Shown here: in pieces, positions 1 through 6,488 of the stretch
Layout: each line of letters begins with the position of its first letter
Numbering within the stretch: position 1 is the first letter of the stretch
NCBI GenBank assembly: GCA_048394785.1
Contig: DBFJGL010000097.1
Coordinates: 1-8,458, forward strand
Origin: DBFJGL01 sp048394785
Lineage (GTDB): Bacteria > Bacillota > Clostridia > Christensenellales > CAG-917
Direction: 5' to 3'
DNA length: 8,458 nt
Translations under genes and position numbers: made by a program
Notes under the pieces: generated by a model
What the model was told of the DNA's origin: nothing
The model's database searches: none
What the model saw: only the letters and a program-made list of their open reading frames with translations

Positions 1-815
1 AATAACAGCACTTTCACGCCTCTTGCCGCCAACGCGTCGAACAGTAATTTTGCTTTTTCTTTGTCGTAATACGCGCAATATACCCCCGAACCGCTGCCCG
101 TAACGAGAGGACGGACTCCACCCTGTTCGAACATCATATGCTCCGCAAACCTCACTTGCGGGTTCAAAGCGCGCGCCGCGTCGGCAAGAGCGTTGCGCCC
201 GACTCTGCCGAAATCGAGAACGCCGTTGTCGAGCGACGAGTAAATGTCGCCTGCGTCTTCGCCGCATTTATCGTAATAAGCGTAAGCTTCCGCGCTTTCC
301 ACTCTGCCCTCGGGCAATACCAAAACGGCGTAGATTTTTTTCAGTTTCAATGCCTGCACGTCCTCTCCGACGCCTTTTACGCGAGCCGCCCCACCCGAGT
401 ACATAAACGGCATATCCGAGCCGAGCGACAGCAGAAATCGATTATCTAACGCTATATTATTGCTTTCCGCAACTGCTCTTACCGCCGCCGCAACCGCCGC
501 TGTCGAACCGCCCATACCTGCTCCGAACGGAATATTTTTATATACCGTCAGCCTGCCTTCCAACCTCGCTCCGCAATATTCCGACAACTTAAAAAGCGCA
601 TTTTCTATGTTTTTTATCTGTATTTGCGAATTGAAGCCGTCAAGCGAGCCGAATGCGGCAATCTCCGCCTTTTCTCCCGCGATATACTCGGCCCTGTCAT
701 AAAGATTTACGGAAAACATCACGCTGTCCAGCGTGTGCAGTCCTCCGCGTTGTCCCGTAATTCTCAACCCGAGATTCAGTTTTGCAGGCACAGAAACCTT
801 AATAGCAGTTTTCAT
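1..815 (-). CDS. ispE: 4-diphosphocytidyl-2-C-methyl-D-erythritol kinase (IspE), 3' end cut by window edge
   Basis: Cytoplasmic GHMP-family kinase that phosphorylates CDP-methylerythritol at the 2-hydroxyl using ATP, in the MEP route to isoprenoid precursors. About 271 residues are visible, against roughly 280-290 for the family, so only the extreme C-terminus is missing. Visible signatures are the N-terminal PAKLNLGL motif with the expected catalytic Lys12, a GLHTLDSV segment matching the family's GYHxL substrate site, the ATP loop GAGMGGST (98-105), SDMPF with the expected catalytic Asp134, and the C-terminal GHMP motif VTGSGSG (238-244). The ATP loop is divergent: the usual GGGSSDAA reads GGSTAAVAA. 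ATG 815 is chosen because it puts PAKLN near residue 10; an in-frame ATG at 830 is also possible, and neither has a strong Shine-Dalgarno. A terminator separates it from sipL upstream, so it probably has its own promoter, but I see no convincing one at 831-955. Another GHMP kinase is less likely. Confidence 0.85.
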   Translation of the reverse strand, partial: MKTAIKVSVPAKLNLGLRITGQRGGLHTLDSVMFSVNLYDRAEYIAGEKAEIAAFGSLDGFNSQIQIKNIENALFKLSEYCGARLEGRLTVYKNIPFGAGMGGSTAAVAAAVRAVAESNNIALDNRFLLSLGSDMPFMYSGGAARVKGVGEDVQALKLKKIYAVLVLPEGRVESAEAYAYYDKCGEDAGDIYSSLDNGVLDFGRVGRNALADAARALNPQVRFAEHMMFEQGGVRPLVTGSGSGVYCAYYDKEKAKLLFDALAARGVKVLL

Positions 816-954
816 ATTCCGTTCCGTCATATTTTGTTTCAGCTCAGTCGGATTTTTATCGTTTGTCTTTGGTCTTTTGCGGAAGGCGCGGCGCAGTTGC
901 GATACCGTTCCGTATACGCAACAAACCGTATGTACCCCGCAAATTTCGCTATGC

Positions 955-979
955 AAAAGCCCCGACCGCCGTCGGGGCT
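955..979 (-). terminator. Rho-independent terminator downstream of sipL
   Basis: A perfect 9-bp GC-rich stem, AGCCCCGAC (958-966) pairing with GTCGGGGCT (971-979), has a 4-base loop. Read on the minus strand it is followed at once by TTTT (955-958) and then GCAT. It lies about 60 bases past the sipL stop, so it most likely ends that transcript and insulates ispE. The plus-strand side has only a late T run at 991-995 and no gene ends there. Confidence 0.85.
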
Positions 980-1028
980 ATTATATCTTGTTTTTACCGC
1001 TGTGACAATACTTTTCTTCCCGACGTCA

Positions 1029-1058
1029 CCGCGCGCAAATTATGCGCCGAGCGCGCGG
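1029..1058. repeat. GC-rich inverted repeat spanning the sipL stop codon
   Basis: CCGCGCGC (1029-1036) and GCGCGCGG (1051-1058) are perfect 8-base complements around a 14-base loop that contains the sipL stop codon (1040-1042). There is no T run after it on the minus strand, so it is not a terminator by itself. It may protect the mRNA 3' end, or be a by-product of GC-rich codons for the C-terminal residues. Confidence 0.5.
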
Positions 1059-2521
1059 AAATATATTATTCTGTCCCCTTCTTTGAACGGCGTTTTCAGA
1101 TTGGGATTTTGCTTCAATATGTCTTCCGGCGTGGCGGTGAGCGCTTTGGATACGTCCCAAAGCTCCTCTCCCTCGGAGGCGATGTAGAGGGAAAGCGCGG
1201 AGGTGTTCTGTTCCTTTTCCTCACCTACCGTCACGCCTTTGATGTAGCTTAAAGAAACAGTTTTATACTCGCATACCGCAATGCCCAAGGTCACGCTTAT
1301 TTCAAGTTCGCGGTCGCGTTTGACGCGCGCGCTTACAGCCGTTGCGCAAGCTCTTGCGCGCACGGCTTCATTAAAATCACCGCCGATTTCGATTGAGAAC
1401 GGCACTTCCGCACGCACCGAATTATATCCGTTTTCATCGACGTAAACAACGTCCGTATTTACTATCCCTTCGACAATAAGTCCGCCCTCCGTCCTCTCGG
1501 CTTTCGTGACGTACGCCGTCGAATAGGGCGTTGCCGCGATTTCTCTCGCCGCAGGTCTGTTGTCGCCGAGCATCGCAGTGCCCGTCACTCTCTCGGTAAA
1601 ATAGCGGCAACCGTCGAACACCGTATATTCCGACGAGGTTCTTTCGAGTTCGATTTCGTTGGTGAGCATAAACATATCGCCCACGACCTCCGTTTCGCGC
1701 TCGCGGAACACCTGAATTCTGAACACCGCTTCTCCTTCGTATTTAATCACGTTGTCGCCGCTTACGCCCTGCAATACAATCTTTCCGCCTTTTACGCAAA
1801 CGTCGGCAAGCACCTTATCGCCCTCCGCAACGCCCTCGGCGGACACTTCTTCGCTGAAAGGAATTTCCATCGTACGGCACACAATCTCGCCGTTTTCCGT
1901 AAACGTAACCGTTGCGTAAACCGCGCCTTCCAACAGAACTTTATCGTCAGACGCGGCAACCCTTTTCATATTGGCGTGCGCGTCGAGCAATAATATTCCG
2001 TCGACGTCGCCTGCCGATATTTCTTCGTCTACGGCAATAGTGGCGGTTTTTGCGGCAATCAGTTTGGGCACGCATATCCCCGTCATAGTCTTATAGCACA
2101 TCTCGGCGTCAATCAACGCCTCTATCTCGTCGCGCTTGGCGGCGTTTACGCTTACCTCGATGACCGCCGTAAGCGTAAGTCTGTCCGTCATTGACGCGTC
2201 CGCTTCGATAACGTCGATAAAGCTGTTCAGAGCGTCGCCGTCCTCAATCGCGCCGTCCACTCTCACCGAAAAATCGGCATTGTAGTCAACGCCCCTGCTC
2301 ACGCCCTCGCGATCGGTATATACCAACCTGAAATTGGCTCTGCCCTCTATTTCCGCATAACCGTCGAACGCCGCCGCGGCTACCGTCTTGGCGTCGACAG
2401 CCAAAGACAGCACTTTTGACACGCTGTCGGCGTCAAGTCCGGACGGGCTGAACTCAACAACCTTTTCAACGGACGGCAACGCCTCGATTTTACTTGCACT
2501 CAACCTTTCATAATTAAACAT
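1040..2521 (-). CDS. sipL: SPOCS (DUF3794) and LysM protein, SipL-like spore morphogenesis factor
   Basis: Protein of 493 residues with no signal peptide. It contains repeated SPOCS/DUF3794-type beta-rich modules, roughly 45-140, 190-280 and 335-425. The second and third share a recognisable pattern of strand, Tyr or Phe with acidic residue, turn Gly, then PFS (residues 221-223 and 374-376). The C-terminus (about 444-490) is a LysM domain, with YIASEGEELWDVSK followed by ILKQNPNL and EGDRIIYF. This architecture and length match SipL, which in Clostridioides difficile is a mother-cell protein that binds SpoIVA and is needed for spore coat localisation around the forespore. The start is firm: AGGAGG lies 5 bases before ATG 2521. 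A sigma-E-like promoter sits just upstream, fitting mother-cell expression, and a terminator follows. Other SPOCS/LysM proteins exist in Clostridia, so the exact orthology is inferred from architecture and from veg and ispE nearby. Confidence 0.85.
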   Translation of the reverse strand: MFNYERLSASKIEALPSVEKVVEFSPSGLDADSVSKVLSLAVDAKTVAAAAFDGYAEIEGRANFRLVYTDREGVSRGVDYNADFSVRVDGAIEDGDALNSFIDVIEADASMTDRLTLTAVIEVSVNAAKRDEIEALIDAEMCYKTMTGICVPKLIAAKTATIAVDEEISAGDVDGILLLDAHANMKRVAASDDKVLLEGAVYATVTFTENGEIVCRTMEIPFSEEVSAEGVAEGDKVLADVCVKGGKIVLQGVSGDNVIKYEGEAVFRIQVFRERETEVVGDMFMLTNEIELERTSSEYTVFDGCRYFTERVTGTAMLGDNRPAAREIAATPYSTAYVTKAERTEGGLIVEGIVNTDVVYVDENGYNSVRAEVPFSIEIGGDFNEAVRARACATAVSARVKRDRELEISVTLGIAVCEYKTVSLSYIKGVTVGEEKEQNTSALSLYIASEGEELWDVSKALTATPEDILKQNPNLKTPFKEGDRIIYFRALGA

Positions 2522-2526
2522 ATTCG

Positions 2527-2532
2527 CCTCCT
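2527..2532 (-). promoter_or_regulatory. Ribosome binding site of sipL
   Basis: Full-consensus AGGAGG on the minus strand, 5 bases upstream of the ATG at 2521. It fixes the sipL start. Confidence 0.9.
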
Positions 2533-2541
2533 GTTTACCGT

Positions 2542-2570
2542 AGCATATTCACGGCGGGCGCGCGTTATGC
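2542..2570 (-). promoter_or_regulatory. Candidate sigma-E promoter of sipL
   Basis: On the minus strand GCATAAC (2564-2570) is followed by a 14-base spacer and AATATGCT (2542-2549). This resembles the sigma-E pattern kmATAww, about 14 bases, cATAcanT; the ATA cores and the final T match, while the first base and inner bases of the -10 do not. Transcription would begin near 2534-2536, leaving a leader of about 15 bases that is mostly the Shine-Dalgarno. Known sigma-E control of sipL in other Clostridia supports it. No good sigma-A promoter competes. Confidence 0.4.
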
Positions 2571-2621
2571 CAATAAAAAACAAATTAACCGACTCGGACG
2601 CATTTTTTATCGCCGTTTGGC

Positions 2622-2627
2622 AATAAT
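2622..2627 (+). promoter_or_regulatory. Candidate -10 element of veg, placed for a leaderless transcript
   Basis: AATAAT matches five of six bases of the TATAAT consensus and ends 6 bases before the A of the veg ATG (2634), so transcription would start at or next to the start codon. No recognisable -35 lies 16-18 bases upstream. The alternative reading, TTGGCA (2617-2622) as a -35, has only poor -10 hexamers downstream and would put the start inside the reading frame. Confidence 0.3.
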
Positions 2628-2633
2628 CGTATT

Positions 2634-2873
2634 ATGCGCGATATAGGTAAAGGTCTTGAAGTATCAAAACAACGTGTTTCCCGTCTTATGGGCATTCCTC
2701 TTTTATTGAAAGTCAACGAGGGCAGAGGCAGAACCTCTCTGTACAACGCCGAAATAACCGCGGTTTTCCCCGCCGTATTCACGGTCAGGCTCGCAGACGG
2801 CGAAACCAAAACCTTCTCCTACGCCGACGTGCACACAAAAGGAGTTATGTTCTTAAAGAACGACGATAAATAA
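2634..2873 (+). CDS. veg: Veg-family protein
   Basis: Small cytoplasmic protein of 79 residues. The core LLLKVNEGRGRT, then FPAVFTVRL, then FSYADVHTKGV, lines up with the conserved Veg pattern of LKANGGRRKT, YPSVFVVQL and YSYADVLTETV. In Bacillus subtilis Veg is a highly expressed small protein implicated in promoting biofilm formation through SinR, and its gene lies close to ispE; here it is next to sipL and near ispE, which supports the assignment. It is transcribed away from sipL. ATG 2634 gives an N-terminus of the length usual for the family. There is no Shine-Dalgarno before it, and no ATG, GTG or TTG lies between it and the upstream in-frame stop at 2586. An internal ATG (codon 19) also lacks a Shine-Dalgarno and would remove conserved length. 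The family is short and divergent, so the call rests on motif spacing plus synteny. Confidence 0.8.
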   Translation: MRDIGKGLEVSKQRVSRLMGIPLLLKVNEGRGRTSLYNAEITAVFPAVFTVRLADGETKTFSYADVHTKGVMFLKNDDK

Positions 2874-2883
2874 ACGCAAAGTC

Positions 2884-2907
2884 AAAGCGCCGTAAATACG
2901 GCGCTTT
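2884..2907 (+). terminator. Terminator hairpin after veg, possibly bidirectional
   Basis: Perfect 11-bp stem AAAGCGCCGTA (2884-2894) and TACGGCGCTTT (2897-2907) with a very short central AA, so the top pairs probably open. The A-rich left and T-rich right flanks give a short tract on either strand (only three T). It begins 10 bases after the veg stop and lies between convergent genes, so it may stop transcripts from both the veg and protease sides. Confidence 0.75.
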
Positions 2908-2921
2908 ATCGACTGCATCGA

Positions 2922-2938
2922 CGCTCGTATATCGAGCG
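2922..2938. repeat. Second hairpin between convergent veg and protease genes
   Basis: CGCTCG (2922-2927) and CGAGCG (2933-2938) form a 6-bp stem around TATAT, followed on the plus strand by a T-rich but interrupted tract. It may be a weak backup terminator for veg read-through. Confidence 0.4.
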
Positions 2939-2961
2939 CGGTTTATTCTTATTAAGTTTTA

Positions 2962-4962
2962 TTACTTATTATAATTCTGCATATCTATTCTGCCCGGACG
3001 GCGTTTCTCGTTTTTGATATGCGCGGCCGTAAGCAAATAAACCGCCGCTCCGATTATCAGAATAATGCCGAGCGACCAGCCTGCGACGGCTCCCGGTTGC
3101 AGCATAAAATGCTTGACTTCAAGTCGGAAACTGTTTTCATACGCCACGCTCTGCGCATCGTCGCCCTCGCCGTATTTCGCCGAAATAACGTAGTTGCCGA
3201 CTTCCTTGGGAGAAAACGCGAAAGTCACGCCCTCGCCTGCGTATTCGCCGTTGACGTACCAGGTTATCGGCTCGGATAAATCGATATATTCTATGCCCGT
3301 AAGCGAAAATTCCACCGTTTTATCGTTATAGGACGTCATTGCACCGATTGCGTCCGCCGCGGATTTACGGCTGTCGCCCGTAAGCGTGACTTTTACGTCG
3401 CTCGCGATAAAAGGCGCGTATTCGACTTCAAAATAGATTTCGTCGACATACTGCATCAGTTCGCCGTTCTCGTAATAATGCCGCGCTTCGAGCACAAACT
3501 CGCCGCCCGTATCCGCGCGATAATTTATAGTCTTGCCCTTGCCTACCAACCTCTCCTTATCGCCCTTCACGACGTACCACTCCACGCGCGAGTACGCGTC
3601 GGGGTCTATCGAACCGGGTTTTTCCACGGGATTACCCTGCGTGCCCACCATAAGCGCGGCTTCAAAAGTTATAGTCGGCGCGGAAGCATACGACGTCTTG
3701 ACGGTCTTTTTGCCATCTTTATCCGTGGTAATGTTCGCGTTTTCGTAAATGCGTATCGCAACGGGCGTTTCGTAATTGAACACGTCGTCGCTTGTATATT
3801 CTTTCTCCAAAAGTTTTGCTATATCCAGCTTTTGCAGTTTATAGTCTTTATATTGAATATAGCCGTTGTCCTGCGTGGTGAGAATGCGCGCAATCGCATT
3901 TGCAGTAGGCTGTTTATCCAAAACCGAAACTCCGTTAGCCCACTCCGCGTCGAACATAAATTTCAAAAGCGCGGCGACTGTGGAAACAAAAGGAGCGGCA
4001 ACGCTCGTCCCCGAAATGGTCTTATATTCCTTATTGCCTGCTCCGCCCGCAACCCGTATTTCTTCGCCGGGAGCAATCAAATCGTACGCTCCGTAGTTGG
4101 AAGTGCCGTACTTTTTACCGTCTTTACCCGAGGACATAACGGACACGGTCCAATCGTACGCCGCAGGATAAAACTTATTATTTTCGTCGTTATTTTCGTT
4201 GCCTGCCGCCGTCACGATGACGCTTGTGTTGGACGCGCTTGCAATCGCGCCTTTAAGCGCGGCGTTGTTTATCCAGGTTGCTCCGTTCTTATCGTTCTCG
4301 TGTATGCCGAGCGACAAATTGATGACGTCGGCTTTAACGTCTTCGCTTGCGTGGCGAATTGCCTCGGCTACGTCCTCGGCGTCGAAATCGCCTTTTTCGG
4401 ACTTGTTCGCCTTGATAGGATAAATCTTGATATAGCTTTCAAGCCCCATCTCCTTTATAAGCATTGCGGCAACGCTCGCGACGCCCGTGCCGTGAAAACT
4501 GCCCGTTTGTTCATTGCTGTGGTCGTCGGTAATGTTTCCGTTTTTGGCAACGGCGTTATATCCCATTACCTGCCCTGCATCATTTCGTACGAGCACGCTC
4601 TCTATGCCGCTTGCCTTATCCGCGGCAAAAATCTCGTGGTCGGCGAATATTCCCGTATCGATAATCGCGATTACAACGGGGTCGACTTTGCCCAAATCTA
4701 TCTTTTTGTCATTGCGCCAAGCATAAAACGCCGATTTGACCGCCTCTAAATTAAGCGCGTCGTCTTTGTAGTACCACAAATCGGAAGCCGCGACTCCGCC
4801 GTATTCTCCCGCTACCGTCGCGCCGTCCGCTTCAACGGATATACCGCCTGCGTATGCCGTGCCCGCAACCGTCAAAGGCATAAGCACCGCAACGATAAGC
4901 GACAGCGCAATCACCGCCGCCGTTATATAGCTCATACGTTTTATAGCTTTACTATTGCTCAT
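2962..4962 (-). CDS. Membrane-anchored subtilisin-like serine protease (S8) with two Ig/PKD-like domains
   Basis: Predicted secreted endopeptidase of 666 residues held on the outer face of the membrane. The start is ATG 4962, preceded by AAGGAG; an ATG 42 bases further upstream lacks this site. A signal peptide (1-38) ends in AYA. The S8 domain has Asp102 in IIDTGI, His157 in HGTG, Asn255 in AAGN (oxyanion hole) and Ser320 in GTSVAAP, so the triad is intact. Only about 20-25 residues separate the signal peptide from the start of the catalytic fold, too few for a classical I9 propeptide. After the protease come two similar beta-rich modules, about 428-516 and 518-616, each with a WYV strand and a G-F/Y-V...A-x-Y strand, resembling PKD or Ig-like folds. 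A hydrophobic helix (about 626-648) and a basic tail (KNEKRRPGR) anchor the C-terminus. No LPXTG is present. It follows gltX by 83 bases. Substrate unknown. Confidence 0.9.
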   Translation of the reverse strand: MSNSKAIKRMSYITAAVIALSLIVAVLMPLTVAGTAYAGGISVEADGATVAGEYGGVAASDLWYYKDDALNLEAVKSAFYAWRNDKKIDLGKVDPVVIAIIDTGIFADHEIFAADKASGIESVLVRNDAGQVMGYNAVAKNGNITDDHSNEQTGSFHGTGVASVAAMLIKEMGLESYIKIYPIKANKSEKGDFDAEDVAEAIRHASEDVKADVINLSLGIHENDKNGATWINNAALKGAIASASNTSVIVTAAGNENNDENNKFYPAAYDWTVSVMSSGKDGKKYGTSNYGAYDLIAPGEEIRVAGGAGNKEYKTISGTSVAAPFVSTVAALLKFMFDAEWANGVSVLDKQPTANAIARILTTQDNGYIQYKDYKLQKLDIAKLLEKEYTSDDVFNYETPVAIRIYENANITTDKDGKKTVKTSYASAPTITFEAALMVGTQGNPVEKPGSIDPDAYSRVEWYVVKGDKERLVGKGKTINYRADTGGEFVLEARHYYENGELMQYVDEIYFEVEYAPFIASDVKVTLTGDSRKSAADAIGAMTSYNDKTVEFSLTGIEYIDLSEPITWYVNGEYAGEGVTFAFSPKEVGNYVISAKYGEGDDAQSVAYENSFRLEVKHFMLQPGAVAGWSLGIILIIGAAVYLLTAAHIKNEKRRPGRIDMQNYNK

Positions 4963-4966
4963 TATT

Positions 4967-4972
4967 CTCCTT
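4967..4972 (-). promoter_or_regulatory. Ribosome binding site of the S8 protease, decides its start
   Basis: AAGGAG on the minus strand, 4 bases upstream of ATG 4962. The longer in-frame start at 5004 has no comparable site, and starting there would put 14 extra residues before the signal peptide. Confidence 0.85.
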
Positions 4973-5044
4973 ATTTCCGTTACGGTAAACGCGCAAACAC
5001 CCATCGGGTGCGATAATCTGCGATTATGCGACTCGATTTCCGCA

Positions 5045-5050
5045 ATTATA
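5045..5050 (-). promoter_or_regulatory. Possible -10 hexamer for the protease gene
   Basis: A perfect TATAAT on the minus strand overlaps the gltX stop codon. No good -35 lies 16-18 bases upstream (TTGCAA is only 10 bases away), so this is weak. No convincing terminator separates gltX from the protease, so read-through from the radC promoter is equally possible. Confidence 0.2.
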
Positions 5051-6488
5051 CGGGTATTCTTTGCAAGGAATATTCCAGACGGCGCACGCTCTCGTCCTTG
5101 CCGAGCACCACCGCCATTTCAACGGCTCCGCCCGGAGTCACCGCCTCGCCCGTCAGCGCGACTCTTACGGGGAACATCACCTGTCCCGTCTTGAAGCCGA
5201 GTTCGACGGCAACGTCGTTTAGCGCGTCCTTAACGCTCTCCTCCGTCCATTCCGTCATATCCGCGAACCGCTTTGCGCACGCGCCGACTGCCGCCGCCGC
5301 TACGGAATAATCCACCTTCATCTTTTTATGCAGATACATTTCGTTGTCAAACTCTCCGAAACGACTTAAAAACGCGCACTTTTCGGGGATTTCGGACAAA
5401 ATGTCCACTCTTGTTTTCATAAGCCGGGATATTTCCCGCTTGTCGAACGCCTCCACCCCTTCAATCTCATCGATAAACGGCGCGGCTACGGCATAAAACT
5501 CCTCGTCGCTCATAGCTTTGAGATACTCGCCGTTCAGCCAACGCATTTTGTTGACGTCGAGAATTGAACTGCTGCGCGAAATGCCGTCCACGTCAAAGCG
5601 GTCTATCATCTCCTGCATACTCATCTTTTCGCTGTTATCCTTGGGACACCAGCCCAGAAGCGCGATGTAGTTCACGATGGCGTGAGGCAAATAACCTTTC
5701 TGAATGAAGTCCTCGAAGTTGGCGTCGCCGAAACGCTTGCTGAGTTTGCGCGTTTCGTCCTTCATAATGGGCGGCAGGTGCATATACTTGGGCCGCTGCC
5801 AGCCGAACGCGTCGTAAATGAGGTTGTATTTGGGCGTGGAACTGAGATATTCCGTGCCGCGTATGACGTGAGTTATATTCATAAGGTGGTCGTCCACCAC
5901 GTTTGCGAAATTATACGTGGGCAATCCGTCCGACTTCAACAGTATCGCGTCCTCTATGTCGTCGGAATTGACGGAAATTTCGCCGAAAACCAAGTCCTCA
6001 TAGCTCGACACGACGCCCTTTGGCACCTTTTGCCTTATAACGTAAGGTACGCCCTCTGCGAGTTTTTTCTCCACTTCTTCGGCACTCAGATTTCTGCAAT
6101 GCCCGTCGTAATTGTGCACACCGTTTTCGTCGTGCAAACCGTCAAGTCTTTCTTTGTCGCAGAAACAGTAATACGCTCCGCCCAATTCGACGAGTTTTTT
6201 TGCGTATTCCGCGTATAAAGACATACGCTCGGTCTGAACATACGGACCGTATCCGCCGTCCTTGTCGGGACCTTCGTCATACCCTATCCCTGCGGTTGCA
6301 AGCGTGCGATATATCATCTCCACCGCGCCTTCGACTTTGCGTTCGCGGTCGGTGTCCTCTATGCGAAGAATAAACTGTCCGTCGTGTTTCTTTGCAAACA
6401 TATAAGCGTAAAGCCCCGTCCTGAGGTTCCCTACGTGCATAAAGCCCGTGGGACTCGGTGCGAAACGGGTTCTTACAATCTCACTCAT
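5046..6488 (-). CDS. gltX: Glutamate-tRNA ligase
   Basis: Cytoplasmic class I aminoacyl-tRNA synthetase that attaches glutamate to its tRNA using ATP. The 480-residue protein has the expected full length. The HIGH-type motif is PSPTGFMHVGN (11-21), the KMSKS-type loop is KLSKR (248-252), and RIEDTDRER (42-50) and GTEYLSSTPKY (211-221) are typical of the family. Cys108, Cys110 and Cys131 in the CFC...YDGHC region match the zinc-knuckle positions. The C-terminal part (about 320-480) is the helical anticodon-binding domain. The start lies inside the end of radC (ATGAGTGA shared), suggesting translational coupling; an AAAGGA is present but about 14 bases upstream, further than usual. Many Bacillota use a non-discriminating enzyme that also charges tRNA-Gln for amidation by GatCAB; I cannot tell from sequence inspection which type this is. 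Confidence 0.97.
   Translation of the reverse strand: MSEIVRTRFAPSPTGFMHVGNLRTGLYAYMFAKKHDGQFILRIEDTDRERKVEGAVEMIYRTLATAGIGYDEGPDKDGGYGPYVQTERMSLYAEYAKKLVELGGAYYCFCDKERLDGLHDENGVHNYDGHCRNLSAEEVEKKLAEGVPYVIRQKVPKGVVSSYEDLVFGEISVNSDDIEDAILLKSDGLPTYNFANVVDDHLMNITHVIRGTEYLSSTPKYNLIYDAFGWQRPKYMHLPPIMKDETRKLSKRFGDANFEDFIQKGYLPHAIVNYIALLGWCPKDNSEKMSMQEMIDRFDVDGISRSSSILDVNKMRWLNGEYLKAMSDEEFYAVAAPFIDEIEGVEAFDKREISRLMKTRVDILSEIPEKCAFLSRFGEFDNEMYLHKKMKVDYSVAAAAVGACAKRFADMTEWTEESVKDALNDVAVELGFKTGQVMFPVRVALTGEAVTPGGAVEMAVVLGKDESVRRLEYSLQRIPV

Noticed and set aside
831..954. Promoter for ispE
   Set aside because: TTGxxx-like and TATA-like hexamers can be found but none combine a fair match with proper spacing, so I did not list one.
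2585..2809. Open frame of 74 codons on the minus strand opposite veg
   Set aside because: It has no family resemblance or ribosome site, whereas the plus-strand frame matches Veg.
3478..4749. Long open frame of 423 codons on the plus strand
   Set aside because: It lies wholly opposite the S8 protease gene, has no family motif, and is explained by the GC-rich codon pattern of the real gene.
4963..5045. Terminator between gltX and the protease gene
   Set aside because: Small dyads occur (CACCC-ATC-GGGTG and ATAATC-TGC-GATTAT at 5013-5027), but stems are only 5-6 bp and no T run follows on the minus strand.
5682..6218. Open frame of 178 codons on the plus strand opposite gltX
   Set aside because: Antisense shadow of a certain gene; no recognisable domain and no ribosome site noted.
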